Assembly (NCBI GenBank): GCA_001792895.1
Contig: MARA01000017.1
Coordinates: forward strand, 62,001-126,000
DNA from: Lentinus brumalis
Lineage: Eukaryota; Basidiomycota; Agaricomycetes; Polyporales; Polyporaceae
Length of the DNA: 64,000 nucleotides
Reading direction: 5' to 3'
A model generated the notes under the pieces. It saw nothing but the letters and a program-made list of their open reading frames with translations. It was not told the DNA's origin and did no database searches. This document shows, in pieces, positions 10,745-22,450 of this stretch. A program made the position numbers and the translations under genes. Numbering within the stretch: position 1 is the stretch's first letter; each line of letters starts with the position of its first letter.

Positions 10745-11670
10745 GCTGCTGCCGGCAAAGAGAGCCACGAAGCGCGATCCGAGATGGATAGCAGCGCAGA
10801 AGCACAACCAGCACTCACAGTAGCCGCACCAGCGGACTCCTGGGCGGTGTCCGGGCCGTTGTTCGAGTCCTTCGACGCCTCTGACGTGTTCTCCTTGTGC
10901 TTGCCCTTCCCGGAGCGGTACTGGGTGTGTTGCGTGGCCTTCTCCTTCGCGCATGCGCTGGCATCGCGCTTGGAGAAGCACTGGTCCTCGGAGTGACTGG
11001 ATCGACTGCAGAACGCACAGGAGAGGGTGGAGGCCGCATGGGAGAGGACAGGAGTGGACGAGGGCGCACCGGGCTGGTTTTTGAGCGCAACGAACGTGTC
11101 TTGCAGCTTCTCGAGCATGAGGGAGTCGTCGAGCAGCAGGGTCTGACGGAGGGCGTTGTATTCGGCCGGGAGAGCACGAATGAGAGCCATGAGGACGAGT
11201 TTGTCGTCCAGCTTCTCGAGATCGAAGCCGGTGGGACGGAGGGCCTTCATGTCGGACTTGAGCTGCGAGGCTCGCGTCGAGAGGGTGCTGAGGGACTCGT
11301 CCTCGGCCTTGGAGAGGGATAGGAGCGCGTTGTAGGTGTTAAAACGCGTGCCGGGACGTTTCTGCATGTGCACGGCCTCCAGCTTCCTCCACATCGCACC
11401 AGGATCGTCTCGGATCGACTCCAGGTGCGTCTGCTGCTCCCTCTCCACACAGTTCCAAATCTCCCCAGCAGCCAAGTCCATCCTGCCATCAAAATCGCGA
11501 AGTTCTCGACGCTCACCTGCGTCCAGAGGCGGCGCAAACTGCGGCCTCGTCTCCTCGCCCTTTACGATGCGCAGGGCACCAAAGGTGCGAAGCCTGGCCT
11601 CCATATCGAGCTTCCATTGCTGGTAATTGCGATTGGTGAGCTTGGGGAACGTCGGAGCGGACGGCGCCAT
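10745..11670 (-). CDS. Copia Gag-like protein
   Basis: The minus-strand frame starts MAPSAPTFPKLTNRNYQQWK at 11670, a typical copia Gag N-terminus (the conserved NYxxWK motif). An alpha-helical Gag domain follows, with ALPAEYNALRQTLLL and LEKLQDTFVALKNQ. A CCHC zinc knuckle, CAFCSRSSHSEDQC, lies near 11020-10980 and would bind the element RNA. The frame runs on past the knuckle but loses the protease, which is read in another frame near 10730. That is either a frameshift mutation or part of the decay of this copy. The family role is packaging of element RNA into virus-like particles; the function is presumed dead here because pol is broken. Confidence 0.8.
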
Positions 11671-11880
11671 GAGCGTAGGCGGGTGACGTGGCGAGGGGGC
11701 GACGACGAAAAGATGGAGGGATTTCGAGCAAAACTGGGGGAGAAATCGACGAAGGATCGACAGAGGGGTTCCAGAGCGAAAATGCGACAAGCAGAGGACA
11801 GGGGCACGAGAGGGGGGCCGGGGGACGACTGTAGAGCGATGGACTGGCGGGTATGGACGTCTAGAGGCAGTCAGAGCGCA

Positions 11881-11892
11881 GGGCTCATAACC
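11881..11892 (-). promoter_or_regulatory. Primer-binding site for a half-tRNA (initiator Met)
   Basis: The bases abutting the 5' LTR read GGGCTCATAACC on the plus strand. This is the anticodon stem-loop of initiator tRNA-Met (anticodon CAT), so the element's own strand carries its complement. Drosophila copia and yeast Ty5 prime from an initiator tRNA-Met cut in the anticodon loop in this way, rather than from the tRNA 3' end. Confidence 0.75.
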
Positions 11893-12127
11893 TGTTGGCT
11901 GCAGTGCGCCTCAGAACGATCACAATGCCCTATGTCGAGCTCTGTGAAGTCTGATATATTGACAAAAGCGAACCTACACACCTATGTCGAGCTGTGTGAT
12001 ATCAAAAGGAAGAAAAAGCATCAGCTAGCGCATTGGGGCGCTAGTAGGGTGCACTGCAAGCGTCCTGGCATGCAAGTATGAACTTGACGCCATCACAGGA
12101 ACTGGAGATAGAGCTCCTAGTTCAAAA
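11893..12127 (-). repeat. 5' LTR of the copia element, internally deleted
   Basis: Begins TGTTGGCTGCAG like the other LTRs and ends TTCAAAA where the others have TTCAACA. About 185 bp of the LTR centre is missing: sequence jumps near 12000 from the CGAGCTGTGTGA block to the AAAAGGAAGAAA block. It carries more substitutions than the 3' LTR. Confidence 0.85.
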
Positions 12128-13170
12128 TGCATTTGGGACAACCCTTAACACACCACCACGATACAGACAGCCATACCCCTGGGGCAGGAGATGTGTCGAG
12201 TCCAGGCCCAGAGATTGACAACAACTTAAATGGGCATGACAACATGGACTCACCATCGTCAGAAGGCCTGGGGGATGTTGAGGAAGGCATGATGACGGAT
12301 GCAACCGAGCCGCCACCTGACACTTTGCATGTGAACGAGCTGGCCAAAGGATCAGCTCTTTGGGGGACAAACACCTTATCCTATCCACTGCAAGTGAACT
12401 AGGCCTGGCATTGCCTGGGGACCTGTGGGGCTGTTATATTGAAGATCCATACTTTCGGAAGATTGTTTGTGCACCTCTTGAGTTCCCACACTTTGAGTAC
12501 CGGGATGGGCTGTTGTACTAGCGAGACAGCACCATATACCGTCTCTGCATACCGAACAACCTGGTAGGCGCTGGGCAATTATGCAAAATCCTGCTTAAAC
12601 ATGCACATTCAGTGTTGGCCCACCTGGACATGCACAAGACGCTGGAGTACCTACAAGGCGAAGTATGGTGGCTGGACATCACGGTGGATGCAGCCACATA
12701 CCATCGGACTTGCGCTGTATGTGTCACAACCAAGCCGGTGCCTGCGAAGCCCATGCAACTTCTTCATTGTTCAATATATGCCGGTTCCTAGGCAGCTGTG
12801 GCAGTATGTTGCTATTGACTTCGTTGGACCACTGCCACTGTCTAAAAGTTGGACCGGAAGCTATGACATGATCTGTGTGATTATTGATCAGCTCACCTCC
12901 ATGGTCCACCTGGTGCCAATGAAGCAGACTTACAGTGCCATCCAGATAGCTGAGGTCATATTTGAGCATGCATACAAGCTGCATGGCCTGCCGGAGCGTA
13001 TCATCAGTGACAGAGATATGCTATTCATGAGCATGTTCTGGTGCAAACTCCATGACTTACGTGGGGTAGAACTCTGGCTCTTGTCTTATCATCCCCGGGC
13101 CAACCACACTACTTGCCTCAGAGTGGGCCATTACTGGCAGATGACGATTGATGGGTTTCTATATAAGTAG

Positions 13171-13840
13171 AGTATTCTGCTGGCCTTAAACTTGTGATAT
13201 ACACTCCTTCTACTGGTAAAGATTGCCAGTAAGTAGTGTGAGCACAGCCACATAAGTGAGATAGTGTGTGTCATTCACAAGTCTGACCTGTGATCCATCC
13301 TGTTACTACGTTTAAAATGTCATACAAAAATGCTTCAGCAACTACAAAATGCCAGTAAGTACTATTGAACTTATTCATAGCTAAGTTCATCATCAATCTA
13401 CAGAGCTATGTTACTCGTAGTATAGGTGGTGGTCATTTGCGGAATTTTCGGAGATATCGAGCACTTATTTGGGCTTACATGTGCTGGCTGTGCTGCTGGC
13501 CCGGTCACACCCTTCCATGCAGCCGGCTCAGTGCACAAGCTTTCAGGTTTATCGGATTTTGGACGCTTAGTTTGCGTAATAATGCGAATAATCCTTGCAT
13601 AAGTAATTGGAGCTTATCAGGCATCAAGGTAGTGCTCAATTTGGTAGCCCTAACCCTATGTCAGTGTCTGAGCAGTAAGTATCCATTGTTACATGTGATG
13701 ATGTAATAATAAGCCACACTATTGGTGCTTGTAAGCTGAGTCCAACATCATTTCCACAGGAATCGTCTCCCGTTCCAGCATCTATTGGTGTATCTCGACT
13801 GTAAAGGATGATTTTTTCATTCCTCATCAATTATAATGAC
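13171..13840 (-). repeat. Dispersed repeat family, copy A (inserted in gypsy integrase)
   Basis: The reverse complement matches 18500 onward and 25425 onward, including TTGATGAGGAATRAAAAAATC, the AAATTGAGCACTA segment and the CTATGAATAAG block. It splits the gypsy integrase between the core and the downstream TGFSPSYLTYG motif, so it is younger than the gypsy element. The family is unclassified; I see no coding capacity or clear terminal repeats. Confidence 0.7.
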
Positions 13841-15037
13841 TCAAATGCTAGGGCAATGTGTGTGTCCTGATAAGGGGACTGGGTTACGAGGCTGACAGCT
13901 GTTGAGTTAGCTATAAATCTGCTTGCTCAAATATGACTGGGTTCTCACCATCCTACCTAACCTATGGTCAGATGGCATGTTCTGTCATCTGGGAAAGTGG
14001 CTCCAAGTATCCAGTAGAAAGAGGCTATCACGGCGGTGGATGACGCGGTAATCACCGCTCGGTCAAACTAGGTCCTTCAGGCAAATAAGCATTGCCCCCG
14101 GCTCCTTTCAAACAGGGCAACCTGCTTTACCTGTCAACAAAGAACATTAATATTCCGACGAGGAGCGCGCAGAAGCTCGTACCGAAGTACATTGGGCCAC
14201 TGCATTTCCCAAACGATGATTGACACTTCCCAGATAGGCAATTTCACCAGATACTGGGATTTGGGGAGGGTCTGCAGGAATGGTCAGTCAATCGCATTCC
14301 ATCCCATACTGGGACTGGTATGGAACACTGAGTTGAAAGTTCAATGGACGACCAGAGATGAGACTTGGGTTCCTTACCGAGATGTCAAGCATCTACAGGT
14401 TCTCTCAGAATCTTTTGAGGCTCTGGGTGTGTCAAATGTGACCCAGTTGTGTGCGTGGAAAGAGACATCCAACAGCTCAACTACAGCCCCTATGTTGGGA
14501 GCATGACCTTGTGGGTGGCCCCGTTGACTTTTCATCTGTATACAGGCGTCTCTCGAGTGTTTGACGGAAATCTATACAAGCCATTGTTTGGTCAGTGTAT
14601 TGCCACAGGTGTGGGACCCAAACATAAGGACTTTGTCAAGCCAGGAGTCTAGCAACCCTTGCCCGTCTGCTGCTGCATCACACCACATTATGTCCTCCAT
14701 TCCCAACCACTATAACGTTGAAGCCTGTGCGCCCTGGGAGCAGTATGCAACTACTTTGCAAGCATACATCGTCAGTCAAGGCCCACACCTGGGAGACCCT
14801 CCAGTGGGCTACAGGAAAGTCTTTTGAGTGTCACAGCAGTTCACCCCGCTTCCTGAACACTTCCACCACCGCCGCTGCACTCTCCTCTGCCTATGCCAAT
14901 GGTGCAACCACAGCCGCTGTTGATCCCCAACCTTCGGAGTTGGAGTCAACATGTGTGGGTGAAAAAGCGCAAGCAGTCTACTCGGCTATCAGTTGCACTG
15001 GCGTAATAGGACTCATACACAAACCCTGGAGGGCAGA

Positions 15038-15360
15038 TGTAAGGGTACCAGTGCTTCGGTTTCCCCTTTAGGCAGGCGCACTACGAGACAGTGATGGCTT
15101 AGCTGCTCGTCAGCATATCCTTAGACCTTTTCTTTTGATGAGTAGTTTATTTTCTTTCCAAGTGTCGGCAACACTTGTCTTTGCAGTTTATTTTCTCTTC
15201 AAGGTTCGGAGAACCTAGGTCTTTGCTTGGTTCCAATCTGCAGTATATAAGCATATACTTAGTGAGGCTGAGCCTCAGTTCTTTGTGATACAACTTGTTC
15301 CTACTCATTGTTTGTGTGTCAAGTCTCTACTCGTGTCTCTCCACTTGCTTTGACAATCAA
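15038..15360 (+). repeat. Probable 3' LTR of the gypsy relic
   Basis: Starts TGTAAGGGTACC directly after a purine tract. It contains a TATATAA box at 15244-15250 followed by a plausible transcription start region, as expected for an LTR promoter. The right border cannot be set because no second copy is present. Confidence 0.5.
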
Positions 15361-17880
15361 CCTTCAAGCTCAATGCCTTGAAGACATGTTGAGGTTTCAC
15401 AGACCTCACAGAAACAGTTTGAAGACAGAACAGACGAGCAATGGAGCAATGCCCCAGATGGAACAGTTTGAGAACAGAACAAACAGGATAATGGGACAAC
15501 TGAACGGCAATAGACAATGGGAGAACAAAATGGCAATGTGCAACAGAACGGCAATGGGCTACAACCAAGGGGGCAAGAGAGGACATTGACAGGTGCAGCA
15601 GACAGCAATGGGAAGAAGACTCACATGTTGGTTGATTTGCATACAGGCTCTCAGTGGGAGAAAGAGACACTCACAAGTTGGTTTGGAGAGCTTGCGTGCT
15701 GGTTTGAACCCTCACACTGGCCCTCGTTGTTGCCATCATATATGCATGCATTGTCTTGTTGTCATATGGTTGTGTGGTGCAGTACTTGTCCCATGCCTGT
15801 TGCTGCTACATCTCACCAACTTCATTGATGGCCACAAAGGCAGCCATATCTATGAGGAATTGTCAGCACAAGGCTTTCTCTTTGTGAATAAACATGAACC
15901 TCACCTTGGTTGACAGTGTAGTGGTTCAGAGTCCCATGTGAGATAGATCTCTCGAGGCCAGGGAACAAGGCACCAAAGACATGCTTGCAGGTCTCAACCG
16001 ACATTGCATGGGAGACCTGGGGTAAGATAGGTGGGAGCCCTGCACTTGCATACAATGCTGATCTTCAGTGGAGAGCTTCAAACCTGTACTGATCATGACC
16101 TTCATATGGTGAGTGACCACGTTCATTGCTTGAGTCCCATCTTGAGGCAGTTCAAGTGGCTGTCTTGCACCACGGCCTCCTTCCACCTGTACAGCAGGCT
16201 CTTGATTGCACCCATGCTCATGATGGTAGCTGTCTTTGTCTCGCCAAGGACAGGTGGCTGTGCAGGTCACTGGCTTCTTAGTAACAGCAGCAGCAGTGGA
16301 TTTGATTGGCAACCTGTGCCTCCTGCTGAGCTGTGGGAGGTCCGGCTGAGGCTCAGGCAATTGATGATCAATGATGATACCACTCCTCCACCATGCCAGA
16401 GTGCACAGAGCCGCTCGCCTGCTACTACACCATCAAGAAATAATATCATAGCAAGTACCTGTATCTACAAATTGTGCTGCCCAAGGGCAATATCTACTGT
16501 CTCAATTTGACATCAAAGATTTGTTGAGGATCTGGGGCCACCAAACTGCCAGTCTTGCAGCATACTGCCAAGCAGAAGAAGGCCTAAGCTTGCACAACCC
16601 CAACAACTACTGTGGCCTCATCGTGGCAAAGATGCACCCCCGCGGATGCTTAAAGGTTCAAAGCTATGTGATGTGATGTGTGCTCCTTGACAATCATATC
16701 CAGTCTGGGTCAACTGAAGCTTCAGGTGAGTATCTCTCAAACATCTTGATCTTGCCCTAGGATTCAAGTCACTTGCAGCTGCAGCCATTGATACAACTGC
16801 TTAGCCTTATACAACGCAACAATTTGATGGCAAGATTGCCTTGGTACCTTGCAAGAATGATGTAGATTTCACACTGCCACCACCACCGCTGCTCAATTTA
16901 TGGTCTTTCAGACGCTCAGTTATCATTTTGGGATAGGCCTAAATTTGGGAGACTATGCACTGTGTTTTGTGATCAGTGGCAACTTATTTGCTGTGTTCTC
17001 TCACACATCTATCTGGATGATGTGCTGACACCAAGATATAGACCTACTGAACAATATGGACTTCCTCTCACTGTGAATTAATATGATGTGTGGCGACAGT
17101 ACAACAAGTTCTTGTTAGAAGTTGCATCAATTATCCATAAATGCAAATAGTATGGCTGGTATAGGTCCCAATCCTTGGCCATGAATGTCATCAGGACCGT
17201 ATATAATGAAATTTTTGGAGGAGTGGGAGTCTACTACACTGTGACAGAAGCATTCCACCTCATAGGTCAGCATTTTAGTATTGTGGTTCTCTGTGTCATC
17301 TATTATCTGCTGAGAATAATGCCATAAGACTTGCACCATGGCTTTTGGAGGGCGAGCTCTTCAGCTGCCCATCCAGGGTTGCTTGATTGTGTAACAACTG
17401 TTAGGTTATAGCCAATCATGGGCATACCAGGCTGCAGTGTATACAGTATGCAATCACTATGGATGCGCATGCCCTGAGTTGCTGTTCAGTTCATTAACAG
17501 AGCCAGCAATGTTGGATACATACTGGCCTGACAAGAGAGCATTGTCTGCAATATTACATGCTGCTATGTCCACTCAGTATGTGAGGCTACTCTACATACC
17601 ACAGACATCCACAACTTGTGGGCAATCAGATGACTGAGGTCTGATGTAGCTAGTGGGTGGAAGCAAATGATCTCATTAGTTAGGTTGCTGCCCTCATTAT
17701 GTCATTATGTCCTGTCTGAGAGGGATGCATTTTCAGATTGATGCAGTAGAACTTGTAGTTTTGTCCACATATTGCAGGCATCTGTATACCACAGGCATCC
17801 GAGTGCATAATGTGCTAGCTAAATGCTAACAAGCACATCACACTATGCCTTCACAAGAGTCATGAGAGAATTTTCTGCAT
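15361..17880. other. Gene-poor relic DNA
   Basis: Only short open frames. Near 15420-15560 there is a degenerate tandem motif around GAACAGAACGGCAATGGG. Between about 16900 and 17280 the plus strand has a protein-like stretch broken by stops (it includes IYLDDVLTPRYRPTEQYGLPL), probably a decayed transposon gene of unknown family. A further 66-codon frame lies at 17437-17637. No host gene is recognisable. Confidence 0.4.
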
Positions 17881-18289
17881 GAAGCTAAGCAACAGGTTAG
17901 ATACCTATAGATCAAACTAGCTTCATTTTGCAGATATGTACCTGTGGCCAAAGAATTGACACCTAGACCTGCACTGACCTGGACCTATTTAACCTGTGAC
18001 CTGTTTGACCACAGCTGTGACCTACAGGTCAAGTATCTCAAGTACCTGTATGTTTGTACCTGAGAAAATCTTGGATGGTGTCAATGTCAAGAATGAATTC
18101 TTGAAAGTAAAGTGTCTTTGTCGCAGGTCATGTCTGATTTGGAAATTTTCTCAAGACCCAACCTAGATCTATACAGGTCATGACTCATACAACCTGTGAC
18201 TTGTTTGACCTGGACCTTCATATCACAAATCACAGATCTAGGTAATTCTAGGTCCACTTGTGGCTGACCTGAACTGTTGCTCAGCCTTA
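17881..18289. mobile_element. MITE-like element, TAAGGCTGAGCA family (copy 1)
   Basis: About 409 bp with terminal inverted repeats: left AAGCTAAGCAACAG, right CTGTTGCTCAGCCTTA. The right end matches the termini of the 380-bp element at 33703-34082. The interior is crowded with AGGTC/GACCT words, as in that element. No coding capacity and no clear target duplication. Confidence 0.6.
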
Positions 18290-18499
18290 CCAACTCTGTT
18301 ATGGTAAGTCACATATAGTGTCCTGCTCTCACTTGTCCTGCTCTCACTAATACAAATTTGGGGGCAATGGACTCACATGCTGTCTTTTCAGAGACATGGA
18401 AGCCATGGGTTAGCCATGTATCAGCCACAGGTTGATATCACTACTTATCATCAACAGTCTTTCAGAAATGACTGGTAAGTAACATGTTTCTACTTCATG

Positions 18500-19675
18500 C
18501 ATTACAATTGATGAGGAATAAAAAAATCATCCTCCATATTGGAGATATGCCAATAGATGCCATTACAGGAAATGATCCCTGTGGGAATGATATTTGGACT
18601 CAGCTTACTGGTGCTAATGTTGGGGCTTGTGATTACATGATTACATGTAACAAACCATACTTACTGCCTAGATGCTGGCATAGTGTTAGGGCTACCAAAT
18701 TGAGCACTATCTTGATGCCTAATAAGCTCCATGCTACGCCAATGATTTATGCAAGCATTGATCAAAGCTATTACACCAAAATAAGGATAAATCCGAAGCC
18801 TTGCACACTGAGCCGGATGCAGGAGGGTGCATCCAGTCCAGCAGTGCACTTGGCTTATGTCAGCACACATAAGTGCCCAATATCTCCGAAAGCTCCACAA
18901 ATTACCCCTCCTTATACTCCTACTAACATAGCTCAGTAGATTGATTACAAACTTAGTCATGAATAAGATTCACAGTCCTTATACACATTCTATAGTTGGT
19001 AGAGCATCATTTTATGACATACTGAGCATGGGAACATGATGGATTGCATGTCATACTTACAAATGACAGACACTAGTTTATAGGCAACATTCTCATTGGC
19101 TATGCATTATTGATGAGTGCGTGCTCAGCTGGACACAATCTGCATTGCATCCAGCTGGGCACACATTCATTGTTGTGCTTAAATAAGCATATATACACCC
19201 TTAATATTACTCAAGGTTTCACAACTAAGCACCATTCACAAAATTGATACAATAGTTCAGCATAATAAACCAGTGGTGCAATGGTACACCTTAGGATTAC
19301 TTACTAGTAGAAGTTCTGCATTATGATTAAGTAGCCCCAGCCCTTGTAGTATGGGTGAGGCGCAGCAATATGTATATACGTATACAAGCCCAGTACAAGC
19401 TATGTTGAAACCTGTCATACCTTGTCAATTATTCACAACCATTCAGAAACCTTTGTACTGACAGTTTACCTTGAAAATGAGGTCATTCTTCAGTATCATG
19501 ACGTGGTCCACCAAACAGATTTTGCAGTTTTGTGAAAGCTGAACACTTGCATAAGCTGCATGTGCAATTCAGAATGCCTGGATAGGAGTATTACAAGCTT
19601 TGGGCCATATCAAGACTCCCATCAATCTGAATTGCCAGTAATGGCCCATTCTAAGGCAAGTAGTAATAAGCGGAT
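18500..19675 (+). repeat. Dispersed repeat family, copy B
   Basis: About 1.2 kb closely collinear with 25425-26540, and matching copy A in its first roughly 650 bp. Shared blocks include TTGATGAGGA, CTACCAAATTGAGC, TAACATAGCTCAGTAGATTG, CCCCAGCCCTTGTAGTATG and GCATAAGCTGCATGTGC. A promoter-like TAAATAAGCATATATAC lies near 19180. The 151-codon frame at 18484-18939 is not conserved in copy C. Confidence 0.8.
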
Positions 19676-20974
19676 AAGGTGCACAAGTTATCCAGTAATA
19701 AGTACTCCTGTCAGCTCATACATCTTGATATCCTGTTCTCCCATCACCGTCCATGTCCAGCAACTCCCAGAGAGTGAGTTCTTGATCTAAGCTATCAGTG
19801 TGCTTTGTTGCCATATGTACTTTCCAGGATTGCGACTGGAAGTCAAACATTTTGGGCAGTGAAATGCGGAGCTTTGAAGGCCACCTAGAACATCAGATGT
19901 ACGCAGCTCATTGTTGTCATTGTTGTCATCCCCTGGGTTGAGAAGTGCTCAATCATGGACTCCAAGCTGCCAAGCATCTTTCCAATGGCCTAAGAAGTCC
20001 TCGATCCAGCAGGTCCTGCAGGAAACATCAGTAGCTTAAGTACCACATTGACATGCTTGAACAGCAGAGTATTTACTAGATGCAGATGGGTGGGGGTTAG
20101 TCTCCTCTCATTAACCTGGGGACAAGAGAGGTGGGCACCAAAATGCTTCCTCAGCCATGCCTTGGTATTCTTGTGAACATGCTCATTGTGCAGATGCCAT
20201 CAGAGTTCAGCAATATTCATGAGATTGTTCATGGTGAGTCATGTAGGGTGGTCTGACATGATTATGCTGCAAACACTGAACAGCTGTTCACAGTTTGCAG
20301 TGGTTGGGCAGATTGAAAGGACATATGCAGCAAGTCAATACATGCAGGAGATTAAGTGTGGCTGCCTGGCGTTGGAGGTCTTGTCCTTCAAACATCCTGT
20401 CCCAGACATTGACGGGATTAGGAGTCCATGGAGGATCCTAGCAAGTCTGAGTAAGAAACTTGAAGCAGCAGGAATGGTAACTTTAATATGCTTTACTTAC
20501 TTTCTTGTGATCCAGCCTGGCATCAGGCTAGTCACAGAAAAGTGGTACCATAGATGGCATGCGCGAATGTACGAGAAGTACTGGTGGAGGTCAAGATCGA
20601 AGATGTTCCTCACAGTAGCACCAATCATGGCATCTTAATCAGCCACATTGCATTGCTTTGATAGGCTCTTGAGAACCATCGTTTGAGCAGGGGCATTGCT
20701 GTCATCTTCTTGAATAAGGGTGTTGAGATATGTGTACAGGAATCCAAAGGTCAGGACATATTGTCCAGGCGGCAGCTGTTAGATCACATGATGTTTGTGG
20801 CTATTGCCAAAGGCTCAAGATGAAGCTTGACCCTTTGATTGATCCCCAAGCATTCAGATGATTGATTTCAAGCGTTCAGGTTAGCAAAGAAACATACACA
20901 CAACTAAAGACATCATACCTCATGATACCATGCCAGAATAAGGGATTATCCAAGATCTTCAGCATCTTGTGAGG
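19676..20974. other. Gene-poor relic DNA with one 150-codon frame
   Basis: The plus-strand frame 20186-20638 encodes 150 residues with no recognisable domain. The minus strand of the same stretch also reads as broken protein-like sequence (AMIGATVRNIFDLDLHQYF near 20630-20575), suggesting a decayed transposon gene on the minus strand. No host gene is seen. Confidence 0.35.
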
Positions 20975-21398
20975 TTCTCCCTTTGTCTCGAAGTTTCTAT
21001 TTTGTTCTCATTACTTACCTTGCTCATTGGAGCTTGGTGTTCTGTCTCTACCTGTCGCTAGTATCTTGTAGAATGATCTAGAATACATACTCTGTAGTAG
21101 TATGTAAGCAGGACCTTGTCATCCTGAATACTCACTCCTATGAATCCCTTTAATTTACTTATTGCGTGACATCAAGTCTACCCAAGCAAACATCATCTAG
21201 GTAGGCTATGTGCTGCCTAGGCCCTCACTGTAAGTAGCTACCAGTCACTGTAAGTACTTGTAAGAAGTTCGTAAGACTGCAGAGAGATATCAGTCAACTC
21301 AGTGTGAATGCTACTTGTAGACAGAGTCTGTACTTACCACATTCAGACTTGTGTGCTACAATTCTGATCTTGGTTACCCGGATCGCACATTCACAACA
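20975..21398 (+). repeat. 5' LTR of the deleted gypsy element
   Basis: Begins TTCTCCCTTTGTCTCGAAG and ends ACAACA. It matches 22882-23295 over its full length with scattered substitutions and a small indel near 21010. Confidence 0.8.
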
Positions 21399-21769
21399 TT
21401 GATGGATGCACTGGGAAATCCCTCACCAAGTCCTAATAATAAAGTCATATACTACCAAGACTCCTCGACTAGTAGTCCGCTATCCGCGGCAAATCATCGA
21501 AAGCTCGCAAGAAACAGCCCAAGACCACAGATACTGAAGGACCATCCACTAGCAACAGACACAATGAGCAAGCGCTGGCTTGTCCACCCACGTCGGGAGG
21601 ACGACAGGAACCTATATCAAATAAGTACAAGCCTCAACCTCCCATCAACGAGAGGAAGGGTGCATTCGTCTCTCGCGACAATGTATCTGCTGACATGCCA
21701 ACGTGTTCACTCTCTAGCAGAGAGCTAAAGGATTTGATTCTTAGAGAAAGACTTGACAGCACACTCACG

Positions 21770-22450
21770 CACCTCGGGAATTTCTTGGATGGTCATTGTC
21801 GACAAACTGACTAAGTACGATATGTTTGTTCCCACTACCATGGGAATTACTGCAGAATGAACCACTCAACTCTTCTTCAACCATGTAGTAGCTCACTATG
21901 AACTTCCCTATCAAGTTATTACTGCCCAGGATCCTCGATGGAGTGCGAAATTCTGGGAGCAGTTATGTAGGTATATGGGCATAAGTGGGCCCTCACGACA
22001 GCTCATCATCCTCAGTCTGATAGACAGAGCGAAATCCTCAATCAAACTTTGAAAGTTGCCCTTCGAGCATACATCTCCACTGCCCAAGATGACTGGAGCA
22101 CTCATCTTGACGGCCTGATGCTTTCATACAACTCAATGCCCCACACAGCTACTGGCTTCGCTCCCACATACCTGCTCTGAGGGTATATTCCGACAACAGG
22201 AGCTACCCTGATCCACACCCCTACCCCAATCGCAAGACCATCTCCTTGGCAAGTGGCTGGGGGGGGGGTAAGACCCATGATATTGCTGTGGAGAATGACA
22301 TCTCTGGACAGCAACTCACCGATACCATGGTGGAGCACTTTGAGGCCGACAAACACAAGGCTCAACAAGCCCTTGCCCTGGGGCATAGCTTCTAAAAACA
22401 TGTGCAGTCCAGCTTCAGAGTCCAAGTTGTCTGTCTGCTCGAATCAACCC
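21770..22450 (+). pseudogene. Gypsy integrase core and C-terminus, frameshifted
   Basis: Plus-strand reading gives VIVDKLTKYDMFVPTT, then HYELPYQVITAQDPRWSAKF (the second catalytic Asp region), then after a frame change the NQTLKVALRAYI and HTATGFAPTYLL motifs typical of the region following the integrase core. At least one stop (near 21857) and one frameshift (near 21990) break it. The relation to the relic at 12128-15360 is at family level only. Confidence 0.8.

Larger units (their letters stand above)
6193..10814 (-). pseudogene. Copia pol: protease, integrase, reverse transcriptase, RNase H
   Basis: Minus-strand pol in pieces. Protease: DTGASAHMT near 10720. Integrase (about 10350-9640): LWHQRCSHVNLDDL zinc region, then the catalytic D, D and E in LVHTDLKG, TRDDKGGEY and NGVAERANRT. 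A proline/alanine-rich linker follows (about 9480-8950). Reverse transcriptase (about 8800-7600): SVDISSAYLNGELKEEVYM, SLYGLKQAGRCWHEK, FVDD near 8085 and ATRPDMIRTVGYLARFS. RNase H (6582-6193): VALSTTEAEFVAA. The usual second cysteine pair of the integrase zinc finger is degraded (CEPFAGK instead of a C..C pair). Frame changes occur at the gag-protease junction, around 9700 and around 8750. Two insertions split the RT and RNase H regions. Confidence 0.9.
5756..12127 (-). mobile_element. Ty1/copia retrotransposon, near full length, degenerate
   Basis: On the minus strand the order is 5' LTR (12127-11893, internally deleted), primer-binding site (11892-11881), gag, protease, integrase, reverse transcriptase, RNase H, polypurine tract (6190-6178) and 3' LTR (6177-5756). 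This PR-INT-RT-RH order defines Ty1/copia. Several frame changes break the polyprotein. A 926-bp TIR element at 6650-7575 and a roughly 100-bp poly(A) retroposon at 8105-8206 sit inside pol, so the copy cannot move by itself. The flanks ATTAT (5751-5755) and TGCAT (12128-12132) do not match, so the original target duplication is not preserved. Confidence 0.93.
12128..15360 (+). mobile_element. Ty3/gypsy retrotransposon relic (integrase end plus 3' LTR)
   Basis: A decayed gypsy pol on the plus strand. The integrase zinc region (HAHSVLAHLDMHKT...RTCAVC) lies at 12595-12725 and the core at 12780-13110, with WQYVAIDFVGPLP, VIIDQLTSMVHLVP, LPERIISDRDMLFMSMFW and LLSYHPRAN. After an insertion (13171-13840) it resumes with MTGFSPSYLTYG near 13930, the KQGNLLYLSTKNINIP motif near 14115 and a chromodomain-like tail (VQWTTRDETWVPYRDVKHL) near 14340. 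Stops and frameshifts occur throughout. A polypurine stretch (GGAGGGCAGA) precedes the LTR at 15038. Gag, protease and RT are not present. Confidence 0.85.
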
